Source: Deltaproteobacteria bacterium (GTDB lineage Bacteria > Myxococcota_A > UBA9160 > UBA4427). Taken from it: a stretch of 64,000 bases of DNA. Below, piece by piece: positions 1 to 8,021 of this stretch. Below the pieces are notes generated by a model. It did no database searches and was not told the DNA's origin. It worked only from the letters and a program-made list of their open reading frames with translations. Location of the stretch: NCBI GenBank assembly GCA_002719955.1, contig PBFW01000072.1, positions 1-64,000 on the forward strand, given 5' to 3'. Position 1 is the first letter of the stretch, and each line of letters opens with the position of its first letter. A program made the translations under genes and the position numbers.

Positions 1-263
1 CGAGGTCAAGGTCGCCCCGAGCCAGACCCCGAGCCGCGTTCGACTCGTAATCGCCGAGCGGCACGGCGGCTGGGTCCGCTGCGAGGCGCATGACGGGGCG
101 GGACGCGTTTCGTACTCGAGTTGCCCGCGACCTGGGGGCCCGCCGTCCACGCGCCGAAGACTCCAAATCCTCAATTTTTCCGCTGGTTTGCCGATGAGCT
201 GCGCACGGGTGCGGAATTCCGCGCACCCAGCCGGCGGAGTCCTGGATGGCGAGGGGAATAGAC

Positions 264-1577
264 ATGACCCCGAGCGGGGATCGCGCAACACGGCGCCGCG
301 AGACCCGCAGGCCGCATCAATGGGGTCGGGCGGGCGCTTCGTCCCGGCGTCTGATCGTCGCTGTGCTGCACGCGATTGTCCTGACGAGTTCCATCGTAGC
401 CTGCGGGATGCCCGACGCCGGGGACTCTCTCCTCCGCAAGCGCGTCGTGTCGATCGACAGCGAGGCACTCAGCCGCTTTCTGGAACTCACCGCGCAGCTC
501 GCGGGCACCCCCGCCGCTCGTCAGTCGCGGATCCTGCTCGACCGGGCCGCCGCCTGCGGCGAACTCTGGGCGCATAGCGAAGCGCCCGGCGCCAACGCGG
601 AGATCGCGTCCGGCCGCGACTTCCCGACCCTCGATTGCCGGAACGGCTTGGTCGAGGCGAGCGCCCTGGGCGCACTCGTGCGCGAACGGCGCGGCGAAGC
701 CGATGGCTTCGTCTCCTGGCCCATCGCTCGAGAGGGCCGGCTCGAGTTGCGCCTCGATATCGATCGGCGGGGCGGCCTGGAAATCGAGGGCACCCTCGTC
801 CCGCCCCCCTCCGAGCTGGGGGCGATTTCGCTTCTGGTCCCGGGCGATCAGCCACTGGCCGCTGCCGTTCTCAACCCGACTGCGACGCTCCTCCACCTCC
901 GCTTGCGGCCGGCGACCGGGATCGGTCTGTCAGGATTGATCCCGGCCGGTAGCCAAGCCGACCGCCTCTTCGCACTCAAGGGAAAGCTGCTCGAGGGGGC
1001 CCTCCTGACGGGGACCTGGGAATTCGCTTTCATGCCCCCCGCTCCGGGCGGCCGGATGCCGCTCGCGGTCGGCGCGCTCCACCATCGCTTGGCCCGCCCC
1101 ATCGAAGACGCGCTCGACGAGGCGCTCGGCCAGCTCGAAGCGACCTGGCCGATTCGCCGATCGCCCCACCGCTTCACGAGCGCGGAGGGGTCGACACTCG
1201 CAGGCGGCTGCTTCCTCGATCTCCCGCTGCTGCCCGAACTCGCGCCCTGCTGGGTGGTGACGCCCGATGCGCTGCTCGTTGGGTACCGCGCGGAAGCGAT
1301 CGCCGCAGCGCTTTCGGCACCGGCGGTCTCAGCGCCGCGGGATGCGCCGGGGGCGAGCGAGACACGTCCCGAGGGCACCAACGGCAGCGCCCCCCTCCTC
1401 CACACCGCCGGGCGGCTCGATCTCCATCTCGATCGACTGGAACGCGTCGATGCGAGCCTGTTGGGCGCCGAAGCGACGCCCCACCCGGGTCGCCTCTTCT
1501 CGAATTTCGAATTACGAATGGACGACGACGGCAAGGGCGGGATCGCGATCCACGCCCGACTGAGGCGCCGCTCATGA
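264..1577 (+). CDS. Hypothetical lipoprotein, first of a two-gene unit
   Basis: I do not recognise this 437-residue protein. After a basic N-terminus (many Arg up to residue 29) comes a hydrophobic stretch ending in a lipobox-like I-V-A-C, with Cys47 as the likely lipidated residue, so export to the periplasm or outer membrane is inferred. The rest is a soluble, beta-rich-looking domain without a known catalytic motif and with few cysteines. I chose the ATG at 264 over the in-frame ATG at 246 because GAGGGG sits 6-7 bases before it. The stop overlaps the next start (ATGA at 1574), so the two lipoproteins are probably made together. The reading frame is sure; the function is unknown. Confidence 0.75.
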   Translation: MTPSGDRATRRRETRRPHQWGRAGASSRRLIVAVLHAIVLTSSIVACGMPDAGDSLLRKRVVSIDSEALSRFLELTAQLAGTPAARQSRILLDRAAACGELWAHSEAPGANAEIASGRDFPTLDCRNGLVEASALGALVRERRGEADGFVSWPIAREGRLELRLDIDRRGGLEIEGTLVPPPSELGAISLLVPGDQPLAAAVLNPTATLLHLRLRPATGIGLSGLIPAGSQADRLFALKGKLLEGALLTGTWEFAFMPPAPGGRMPLAVGALHHRLARPIEDALDEALGQLEATWPIRRSPHRFTSAEGSTLAGGCFLDLPLLPELAPCWVVTPDALLVGYRAEAIAAALSAPAVSAPRDAPGASETRPEGTNGSAPLLHTAGRLDLHLDRLERVDASLLGAEATPHPGRLFSNFELRMDDDGKGGIAIHARLRRRS

Positions 1578-3973
1578 CGAAATACCCGCCGACCCGATCC
1601 CGGAAGAGCGACCTCGCTCGCTGCGGCCGCGCGATCTTGTGGGGTCTGCTCGCGCTCTCGTGCACCGGCTGCGGCGACACCCTCGACGATGAACGAGCGA
1701 ACTCGGTTTGCGAAGCGCTGTCCTTGGAACGTTTCGAAGAGGCCATCGCCCTCTCGGAATCCGGATCGAGCGCGCGGGGCGCCGGCCGTGAAATCGCTGA
1801 GTGTCGCTGCATCGCGATGCTCTCCGTCGGCGATCGCCCGGGCTGCACCGACCTTCTCGGTTCCCTCCTGCTCGAGGACAAAGCCGCGGACTGGGTCCCC
1901 CATGTCGTGTTGACCAAATTGATGCTGCGCACCTGGCAAGCCGAGGGTCCCCCGAACATCGCCGCCCGCCTCGCCGAGCGATCGGCACCCGCATACCGCA
2001 ATGATCTCGATCTGCTGCAGCTCGAGATCATGCTGCGGAGCACGCAGCAGGACGAGGAGCGGGTCCTTCGACGAATCGAGGAACGGCTGACGTCGGACCT
2101 CGGCTGGCTGCCCCAACGATTGGTCCTGGCCCTCGGATGGAATCGACGTTCGCGCTACGACGAGGCGATCCGTGTTCTCGGCGAAGAACCGCCGGCCATC
2201 GCCCACCCGCTCGCCCTGGCCTGGTTCGAATCCCGGATTCAGGCCCAGGCGTCCGCTGGTGATCTCGCGGCCCTTCGCGAAACCTTCGCGACCTGGCGCG
2301 CGACGGGCTGGGATGTCGTCGATCTCGAGGCCCGCTATGCGCTGCGGCTCTCGGTCGACCAGCTCCGGGATCCCGAGCACCCCACCATCGATCTACTGCG
2401 AGCCGCCATCGCCACCCAGGAAAGTCTGCGCGACCGCAACATCGTATGGGGACTCCATCGGCGATTGATCCAGGAACTGCTCGCCGCCGGACGCCCGATG
2501 CAAGCACTCGCCGCCTACGATGCGGCCCTCGAGGTCGTCGCGCTCGAGGGAATCACCCGAGAAGAGATCGAGCGCGCCATTCGCCTCGCGAAGGGAGCGC
2601 TCTCGAACGACACACCCGCCACGCTTCGTTTCCAGGTACCGCCCGATTTCGGCGCCGGAACCGTCTGGCTCTCACCGCCGCCCGGAGAGGCCGCGGATTC
2701 AGGCTATCGCGCTCATGGGCTCGGCGAAGATGGGGTCAGCGAGATCTCGATGCCTCTCGGAAGCCACCCGCAGCGATGGGTCCTGCGTGATGCCCGGAAG
2801 CGCGTTCGCGCGTCCGGGTCCGTGTGGCCCAGGCCGGGGGCGACGATCGACATTCGTCCCGAAATCGAGCCGGCCTCCCCGACGAGCCCCCCGGACTCGA
2901 TCGGGAACGAGTTTGCTCGCGCCCCACGTCCAGGCGATGGCCGCCGTCGAGTCTTCGCAATTCTCTCGGATTGCGGCGATTGGCGCCTTACCGAATACCT
3001 CAGGGCACGCGGGGAGTTACCCTTTCACGATCACCTGTTCAGCGAAGGTTATCGAGCCGTCCTCGAGAGCCGCCCGGCCTTTACCGCCGCGGCGATGCAG
3101 GCCCTTGTCTGGCCATCCGCGGTACAACGGACCGGAAGCCTCGGCTGGATTCACCATCTCGGGCTCGAATTGGCGGGCCTCGAATCGATCGGCCACAACC
3201 CCGTCGCCTGGCTCTCGCTGCTGCTTCCGACGCGGCCCAATCTCTTCGAGACCCTGGGCGCCGGGTCGCTGGTGACGGCGAATATGCTTCTCGCTCATGG
3301 CCGAATCGACGCCGGGCGCCACGCACAGGTGATCGGGCCCACCGGTGCACGACGCGATCTGCCCTCACAGAATGCCTACCGAATATTGGACGAGAACGAA
3401 CATGCGCGGCACCCGGGGCTTCGACACGATGCGGATTCGAGAAAATTTGCCGAGACGATCGCCGCGGAGATGGACGCCGCGGAAGAGATCATTCGTGCGG
3501 GCGAAGTCGACTTCCTCTTCCTTCGTCTCGAAGCGCTCGACCTCCTCACCCACGCCCATTTCGGCCCGCTGGACGGTCGCGGACAGGACGATGCGCGGGG
3601 GCCACTGCTCGCGGCCTACCGCTATATCGACGAACGACTCGCAGATCTTCACGCGCTCATGGATGGGGACGATTGGCTCGTCTACCTCTCGGATCACGGG
3701 ATCCGTTCGTCGATGCAACACGAAGAAGACGCGATCTTCGCCGTCCTGGGGCGCGGCGTGCCGCGGGGCCGCGCGGCGGGAAATCCTTCGCTCCGCGGGG
3801 TACCGCGCAGTCTGGCGGCGATGCTCGGCGTCGAGACGAGTTGGCCGGAAACGGGGACGGCCCCCTGGCTCGGGCTGGCCGATTCCGACCCCGCCGAGGA
3901 AGGGGGCGCAGGCGCGGAGGAATCAATGGCCGCGCGACCCCGCGTACGCTCGACGGGGCAGGGCTCGCCGTAG
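1574..3973 (+). CDS. Lipoprotein with helical-repeat N-terminus and alkaline-phosphatase-superfamily C-terminus
   Basis: 799 residues. A hydrophobic signal near residues 20-33 ends in a Cys-rich lipobox-like stretch (Cys30 or Cys33). Residues about 40-340 are Leu/Ala/Arg-rich helical material resembling TPR or other helical repeats. From about residue 457 the chain resembles a type I phosphodiesterase/nucleotide pyrophosphatase domain: an Asp after a hydrophobic strand (ILSD), a candidate nucleophile Thr in R-P-A-F-T near residue 503, a D-x-x-x-H-x-H-F-G-like segment near 655-665 and the metal-binding S-D-H-G near 705. Known relatives cleave phosphodiester or phosphate bonds outside the cytoplasm. 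The substrate is unknown. The gene is translationally coupled to the preceding lipoprotein through ATGA. Confidence 0.7.
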   Translation: MTKYPPTRSRKSDLARCGRAILWGLLALSCTGCGDTLDDERANSVCEALSLERFEEAIALSESGSSARGAGREIAECRCIAMLSVGDRPGCTDLLGSLLLEDKAADWVPHVVLTKLMLRTWQAEGPPNIAARLAERSAPAYRNDLDLLQLEIMLRSTQQDEERVLRRIEERLTSDLGWLPQRLVLALGWNRRSRYDEAIRVLGEEPPAIAHPLALAWFESRIQAQASAGDLAALRETFATWRATGWDVVDLEARYALRLSVDQLRDPEHPTIDLLRAAIATQESLRDRNIVWGLHRRLIQELLAAGRPMQALAAYDAALEVVALEGITREEIERAIRLAKGALSNDTPATLRFQVPPDFGAGTVWLSPPPGEAADSGYRAHGLGEDGVSEISMPLGSHPQRWVLRDARKRVRASGSVWPRPGATIDIRPEIEPASPTSPPDSIGNEFARAPRPGDGRRRVFAILSDCGDWRLTEYLRARGELPFHDHLFSEGYRAVLESRPAFTAAAMQALVWPSAVQRTGSLGWIHHLGLELAGLESIGHNPVAWLSLLLPTRPNLFETLGAGSLVTANMLLAHGRIDAGRHAQVIGPTGARRDLPSQNAYRILDENEHARHPGLRHDADSRKFAETIAAEMDAAEEIIRAGEVDFLFLRLEALDLLTHAHFGPLDGRGQDDARGPLLAAYRYIDERLADLHALMDGDDWLVYLSDHGIRSSMQHEEDAIFAVLGRGVPRGRAAGNPSLRGVPRSLAAMLGVETSWPETGTAPWLGLADSDPAEEGGAGAEESMAARPRVRSTGQGSP

Positions 3974-4023
3974 CACCGAAACGGGACCGCCGGAGCCGAG
4001 CACGCCTTCGCTATGCTCGAAAG

Positions 4024-4806
4024 ATGCCTGGTCAGATCCGCGTCGAACACGACGGCCCCCTTGCCGAGGTCGTCTTCGATCACCCCGAGCGGCGCAACGC
4101 CATCACGACAGCCATGTGGAAGGAGATCCCGAAGATCGCTCGGGAACTCGATGCCGACGACCGTGTCCGGGTCGTCGTCCTGCGCGGCGAAGGAGACATC
4201 GCCTTCGTTTCCGGCGCCGATATCTCTCAATTCGAGAAGAGCAGGAGCGGCGATCGCGCGGCGCAATACGACATGGACAACCTCGACGCCTGGGAGGCCC
4301 TGTCCTCGATCGGCAAGCCGGTCATCGCTTCGATCCATGGTTTCTGCATCGGCGGCGGCTGCGCGATCGCCCTCTGCGCCGATCTCCGGTATTGCGCGGA
4401 CGACGCGATCTTTGCGATCCCAGCCGCGCGACTCGGCGTCGGATACGGGCAGGCGGGGCTCGCCACGCTCGCGCGGATCGTCGGGGAACCCCACGCCAAG
4501 GAAATTTTCATGACCGCGCGCCGCTTCGATGCCGAGGAAGCTGCATCGATGGACCTGGTCAATCGCATCGTCTCCAAGAGCGAACTCGATGCCTTCGTAC
4601 GCAAGACGGCCGAGTCCATCGCGAACAACGCGCCACTCACGCTGCGCGCTTCGAAGATGGGCTTTCGCGATCTCGCGCGTAGCGAATCGAATCGTCGGCC
4701 GGAGGATGTCCAGCGGGCCATCGCGGATTGTTTCGCCAGCGAGGATTACGCCGAGGGCGTGCGCGCTTTCATGGAGAAGCGGCGTCCGGAATTCAAGGGC
4801 CGCTAG
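4024..4806 (+). CDS. Enoyl-CoA hydratase/isomerase (crotonase) family protein lacking both catalytic Glu
   Basis: 260 residues, the normal crotonase length. The oxyanion-hole segments are clear: F-V-S-G-A-D near 61-66 and H-G-F-C-I-G-G-G-C near 105-113. The two acid/base glutamates of classical enoyl-CoA hydratase (Glu144 and Glu164 of the rat enzyme) align with Ala114 (G-G-C-A) and Ala134 (I-P-A-A-R). CoA thioester binding is therefore expected, but textbook hydratase chemistry is doubtful; isomerase, hydrolase, decarboxylase or another crotonase reaction is possible. The ATG at 4024 starts the typical M-P-G-Q-I-R-V-E-H opening; upstream sequence in the same frame is only a shadow of the preceding gene. 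The C-terminus (F-M-E-K-R-R-P-E-F-K-G) is typical and intact. Confidence 0.9.
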   Translation: MPGQIRVEHDGPLAEVVFDHPERRNAITTAMWKEIPKIARELDADDRVRVVVLRGEGDIAFVSGADISQFEKSRSGDRAAQYDMDNLDAWEALSSIGKPVIASIHGFCIGGGCAIALCADLRYCADDAIFAIPAARLGVGYGQAGLATLARIVGEPHAKEIFMTARRFDAEEAASMDLVNRIVSKSELDAFVRKTAESIANNAPLTLRASKMGFRDLARSESNRRPEDVQRAIADCFASEDYAEGVRAFMEKRRPEFKGR

Positions 4807-4817
4807 ATCAGAGATCC

Positions 4818-5270
4818 ATGCCGTCTCGATCCGCCTCGTCGCCCGCGGAACAGCATCGTTGTCCCTGGTCGACCGGCCAACCCGACTATCTGGAATATCA
4901 CGACAGCGAATGGGACTTTCCGGTCACCGACGACCGGCACCTCTTCGGGAAGCTCTGTCTCGAGGGTTTCCAATCGGGACTCTCCTGGCTGGCGATCCTG
5001 CGCAAGCGAGAGAACTTTCGACGAGCCTTCGCAGATTTCGACTTCAACCGAATCGCCCGCTGGAACGAGCGCAGCGTCGCGCGCCTCCTGAAGGATGCGG
5101 GCATCGTTCGCCACCGCGACAAGATCGAAGCCACCCTCAACAACGCCCGCTGCGCGAAGAGGCCGGCTCCCTAGCCGCGTTCTTCTGGAGCTTCGAACCC
5201 GAACCCGCCGATCACCCGACTTTTCTCGACGATCCATCTTCCGTCGTCCACAGCAAATCCCCAACCTCTC
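4818..5270 (+). pseudogene. tag: Frameshifted DNA-3-methyladenine glycosylase I remnant
   Basis: The first part reads as TagI: R-C-P-W (zinc Cys), Y-H-D-S-E-W (zinc His), L-C-L-E-G-F-Q-S-G-L-S-W and I-V-R-H-R-D-K-I-E-A-T-L-N-N-A-R. The frame then runs into a stop at 5172-5174. Homology continues in another frame from about 5150 with R-E-E-A-G-S-L-A-A-F-F-W-S-F, which is the expected next TagI segment, so a small indel lies near 5145-5155. I cannot find the C-terminal zinc His/Cys and the F-x-G-P-T-T region after about 5270. TagI removes 3-methyladenine from alkylated DNA; this copy is probably dead unless the shift is a sequencing error. The 3' limit is approximate, and 5271-5552 holds nothing I can name. 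Confidence 0.75.
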
Positions 5271-5552
5271 GCCCTGATCTCTTCACCGCCTTCGAGACCG
5301 ATCGGCTGCAGACAGCCGTCAGGCCTGACTTCGTCCACCCAATCACCTGCGCAGCGAGGATCGCCGCTCCACACCGTCGCCGGAGAACGGGAAGCGGCCA
5401 GAACCGAATCACGGCAGGAACGTCGATCGGTTTGCGACTCGCCAGCCTGGGTCATGAATAATCTGGGCTAGGAAGCGGCGGCGGAACCCGCGCGGCGAGG
5501 GCGAGACGTGGAGGGGGAGCGCGGGAAAGGCGAACTTCCCACAGACAGAGAG

Positions 5553-5762
5553 TCAGCCCCCGGTCTCCTCTTCGCCTTCTTCCGAGGGAACCACCATGCC
5601 GTAGGCTTCCAGATCGTCTTGGGTCGCCTCGCCGGAATGCGGCTCTTTCTTCTCGCCGACTTCCTTCTCCATCTCCCGCATCTCTCGCTTGCGCGCTGAC
5701 TTTTCCGCCTTCTCGCTCTCACGCTTACGTTTGAGAACGCTCATTCGACTCGTACGTGCCAT
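5553..5762 (-). CDS. Small highly charged hypothetical protein
   Basis: 69 residues. The N-terminal half is Lys/Arg/Glu-rich and probably one long helix (K-R-K-R-E-S-E-K-A-E-K-S-A-R-K-R-E); the C-terminal half is acidic (ending E-E-G-E-E-E-T-G-G). It has no enzymatic motif. Small charged proteins of this style are common in deltaproteobacteria and cyanobacteria, often near RNA-related genes, and the next gene on this strand is an RRM protein. The start is well supported by GGAGGA six to seven bases before the ATG at 5762. A nucleic-acid or ribosome link is only inferred from charge and neighbour. Confidence 0.7.
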   Translation of the reverse strand: MARTSRMSVLKRKRESEKAEKSARKREMREMEKEVGEKKEPHSGEATQDDLEAYGMVVPSEEGEEETGG

Positions 5763-6055
5763 CAGAAATTCCTCCGTCCACGGTCACCGCGTGCGATCCG
5801 GGTCCCCCCCAAAGGATCGCACTTTCGGCCCGGCCCCTCCCTCTTCCGGTTCACCCACCGCTGGGGATTGTGGGGCACTCATGATCTTCTTCGCGGGCTC
5901 CGACCCCACCGAGTGGATCAGCCCAACTGCGGCCGCTCACACGAACGGACACGCTGAATTGCGAACTGTCCACGCGGTCAGCCGGTCTGTGAATTCGCTC
6001 TGCGGAATCGGAACCGCAACCCGGCCCTTCAGCGGAGACCTCAAAGGCTCCGGAC

Positions 6056-6325
6056 TCAGCGCCGCCCTCCCCCTCCGCGCCGTTCCTGCGCTTCGTTGAC
6101 GCGCAGGTTCCGACCGCCCAACTCGCTCCCGTCCAGGAATTCTATCGCCGCATCCGCTGCAGCGGGGTCCTCCATCTCGACAAAGGCGAAGCCGCGAGGC
6201 CGACCGGACTCGCGATCCGTGATGATGTCAACAGCGGTCACGGCACCGTGTCGTTCGAAGGTTTCCCGAAGCTCCTCTTCCGTCAATGAGAAAGGGAGAT
6301 TACCAATATAGACTCGCTTCCCCAT
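6056..6325 (-). CDS. RNA-binding protein with one RRM domain
   Basis: 89 residues: a single RNA recognition motif followed by a short Arg/Gly tail (R-R-G-G-G-G-R-R). RNP2 reads V-Y-I-G-N-L and RNP1 reads R-G-F-A-F-V-E-M, both with the aromatic positions that stack on RNA bases. Bacterial single-RRM proteins with Gly/Arg tails are typical in cyanobacteria and deltaproteobacteria, where several are cold-induced; that regulation is family knowledge, not seen here. I start at the ATG at 6325 (M-G-K-R-V-Y-I-G-N), because the upstream extension does not look coding. The 293 bases between this gene and the small charged protein hold only weak GC hairpins. Confidence 0.92.
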   Translation of the reverse strand: MGKRVYIGNLPFSLTEEELRETFERHGAVTAVDIITDRESGRPRGFAFVEMEDPAAADAAIEFLDGSELGGRNLRVNEAQERRGGGGRR

Positions 6326-6524
6326 CAGACCGCGCCCTCGCACCAACTCGACCGCAAAGGCCCGAAAGGAACTTCGGCGAGACCGTCGACCTGGCGGATC
6401 GGGGGATATCCAGAGTCCCCCCGTGACCACACGCAGAAAGAATCTAGCATTGCAGGCACGAGCCCACATCGGGCCCCGATCGAGGAATCGAAGACATCGC
6501 CAGCGAGGGGGACCCACCCGGGCC

Positions 6525-7259
6525 ATGAGTGAATGGATCGAGACCGAACTCAAGCTCGCAATCCCTGATGAGCGGGCCTGGGAATGGGTCCGCGCACAGC
6601 TGGGCCCGGGAAGAATCGTCCGTCAAGCCAACCATTTCTTCGATCGGCGCGACCGGGCGCTCAGCGGGGACCGAATCGCAGTCCGGCTTCGAGCCGCGGC
6701 TTCGGCGAGAATCCTGACGGTCAAGGGCAGCGCTGGCGAGAGCGCGGGGCAGGCGGTCACCCGACGCTTCGAACTGGAATCCCCCGTCCCGAGCGGCGAA
6801 TTCGACCGAGCGCTGCACGACGGCCTCTCGCTGGCCAACTGGATCGAGAACTGGCGGGCGATCGTGCCCCAAGAGGCCAGCGACCGAGAGGATCTCGCTC
6901 GATTCCTCGACCGACTCGAGCGCCTGACATCCGACGCTCCGCTCGAGCGCTACGCGGGCTTCTCTAATCGACGCGAAACGCTCCCCTTCGAAGCACTCGA
7001 CGCCGTCGGCCGACTCGATCTGGAACTCGAACTCGACCGCACGGAATTTCCGGGCGGACGCATCGCTTTCGAAATCGAGGTCGAACGAACCAGCGAACGC
7101 GACGAGGCCATGACGCGGACCCGTCGCGCGCTGACCGCGTGGCTCGAAAAGGAGGGCGGCATTCGACCTTTTACGGCCGAGAGCAAGCTCACCCGCCTGA
7201 ACGCGCTCGTCCATGAGTCCGAGAAATCACGGAAGGCGCGTGCCGATTCCGATCTCTAG
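6525..7259 (+). CDS. CYTH-domain (triphosphate tunnel) protein
   Basis: 244 residues. The CYTH fold is marked by the N-terminal E-T-E-L-K-L (the E-x-E-x-K motif), I-A-V-R-L-R, L-T-V-K-G, R-F-E-L-E, the acidic L-E-L-E-L-D pair with F-E-I-E-V-E, and S-K-L-T-R near the C-terminus. Family members bind triphosphate-containing ligands inside a beta-tunnel and act as inorganic triphosphatases, thiamine-triphosphatases or class IV adenylate cyclases; I cannot choose among these. The start is the ATG at 6525, where M-S-E-W-I-E-T-E-L-K-L places the motif at the usual N-terminal position. The gene converges on the GST gene, with shared stop sequence. Confidence 0.88.
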   Translation: MSEWIETELKLAIPDERAWEWVRAQLGPGRIVRQANHFFDRRDRALSGDRIAVRLRAAASARILTVKGSAGESAGQAVTRRFELESPVPSGEFDRALHDGLSLANWIENWRAIVPQEASDREDLARFLDRLERLTSDAPLERYAGFSNRRETLPFEALDAVGRLDLELELDRTEFPGGRIAFEIEVERTSERDEAMTRTRRALTAWLEKEGGIRPFTAESKLTRLNALVHESEKSRKARADSDL

Positions 7260-7864
7260 GCAGTGATTGACGGGCGCGCGGCCACACGCGAGTACCACGC
7301 CTGCAAACGCTCACATTTCGGGTCGAGGGGCTGGCCGACACCGGCGCCGAACTCGAGAAACGCAAAGAGCATGATATCGGCCAGGGTAAAACGATCACCG
7401 CAGATGAATTCGTTGTCTTCGATGAGTCCGTCGAGCTTGCTGAGCCAATCCCGACAGATCTTCTTGAGATCGTCTGCGGCCTGGGGGATCACGTGGATCC
7501 GGCCCTCGAAGAGCTTGATTCCTTCGGCGAAACGGAACCCGTTCGCGAGCGTCTCACAGATGTTCAGGTCGATCCGGCGAACCCACATATGCGTTTCGGC
7601 GCGCTCCTCAGGAGTCGAACCGATCAGCGTCCCGGAGGAGACCTCGTCGAGGTACTCGGCGATCGCGGTGATCTCGGAAATGCACTGACCGCTGTCGAGT
7701 TCGAGCGTCGGCAATTGCCCAGCCGGATTCCGCGCCAGATGATGATCTTCGCGGTTCTCACCCGCGATCAGATCGACCTGGACGACTTCGACTTCGGCGC
7801 CTGTCTCGGCGACGGCGATCGTCACGACACGCGGATTGGGGCCCATTCCCGTATAGAGCTTCAT
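7256..7864 (-). CDS. Glutathione S-transferase family protein
   Basis: 202 residues, normal for a GST. The thioredoxin-like N-terminal domain has M-K-L-Y-T-G, R-N-P-A-G-Q-L-P-T-L-E (cis-Pro) and S-E-I-T-A-I (the Glu-Ser-type glutathione gamma-Glu contact). The all-helical C-terminal domain carries the N-capping/hydrophobic staple G-D-R-F-T-L-A-D-I-M. It would conjugate or reduce electrophiles with glutathione in the cytoplasm; the substrate is unknown. The ATG at 7864 is preceded by AAGGA at a suitable distance. The stop lies in the same CTAG (7256-7259) that ends the convergent CYTH gene. The 157 bases up to the symporter stop hold nothing I recognise. Confidence 0.92.
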   Translation of the reverse strand: MKLYTGMGPNPRVVTIAVAETGAEVEVVQVDLIAGENREDHHLARNPAGQLPTLELDSGQCISEITAIAEYLDEVSSGTLIGSTPEERAETHMWVRRIDLNICETLANGFRFAEGIKLFEGRIHVIPQAADDLKKICRDWLSKLDGLIEDNEFICGDRFTLADIMLFAFLEFGAGVGQPLDPKCERLQAWYSRVAARPSITA

Positions 7865-8021
7865 GTGGGGGTTCCTTTGTCTGCGGCTTCGACCCGGTGA
7901 TCCCGGGGCCGCGGGTTTTCGGCCGGGAGAAAATGGCCCGGCGCGGGGGAGCAGCCACCGATACTCGCTCAGCCGCCACGACCCGGCAAAGCGATCGCCT
8001 CGAACGCGACGTCCGCGAAGG

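Noticed and set aside
2..160. A frame starting at base 2 with high GC at third positions, possibly the tail of an upstream gene
   Set aside because: The frame has no stop before 577, deep within the next gene, and I recognise no family; the evidence is only base composition.
2220..2240. GGTTCGAATCCCGG resembling a tRNA T-arm
   Set aside because: It lies inside the lipoprotein gene in frame (A-W-F-E-S-R), and no acceptor or anticodon stem can be built around it.
5990..6050. Small hairpins after the RRM gene (for example TGCGG/CCGCA)
   Set aside because: Stems are only 5 bp, common by chance at this GC content, and no U-tract follows.
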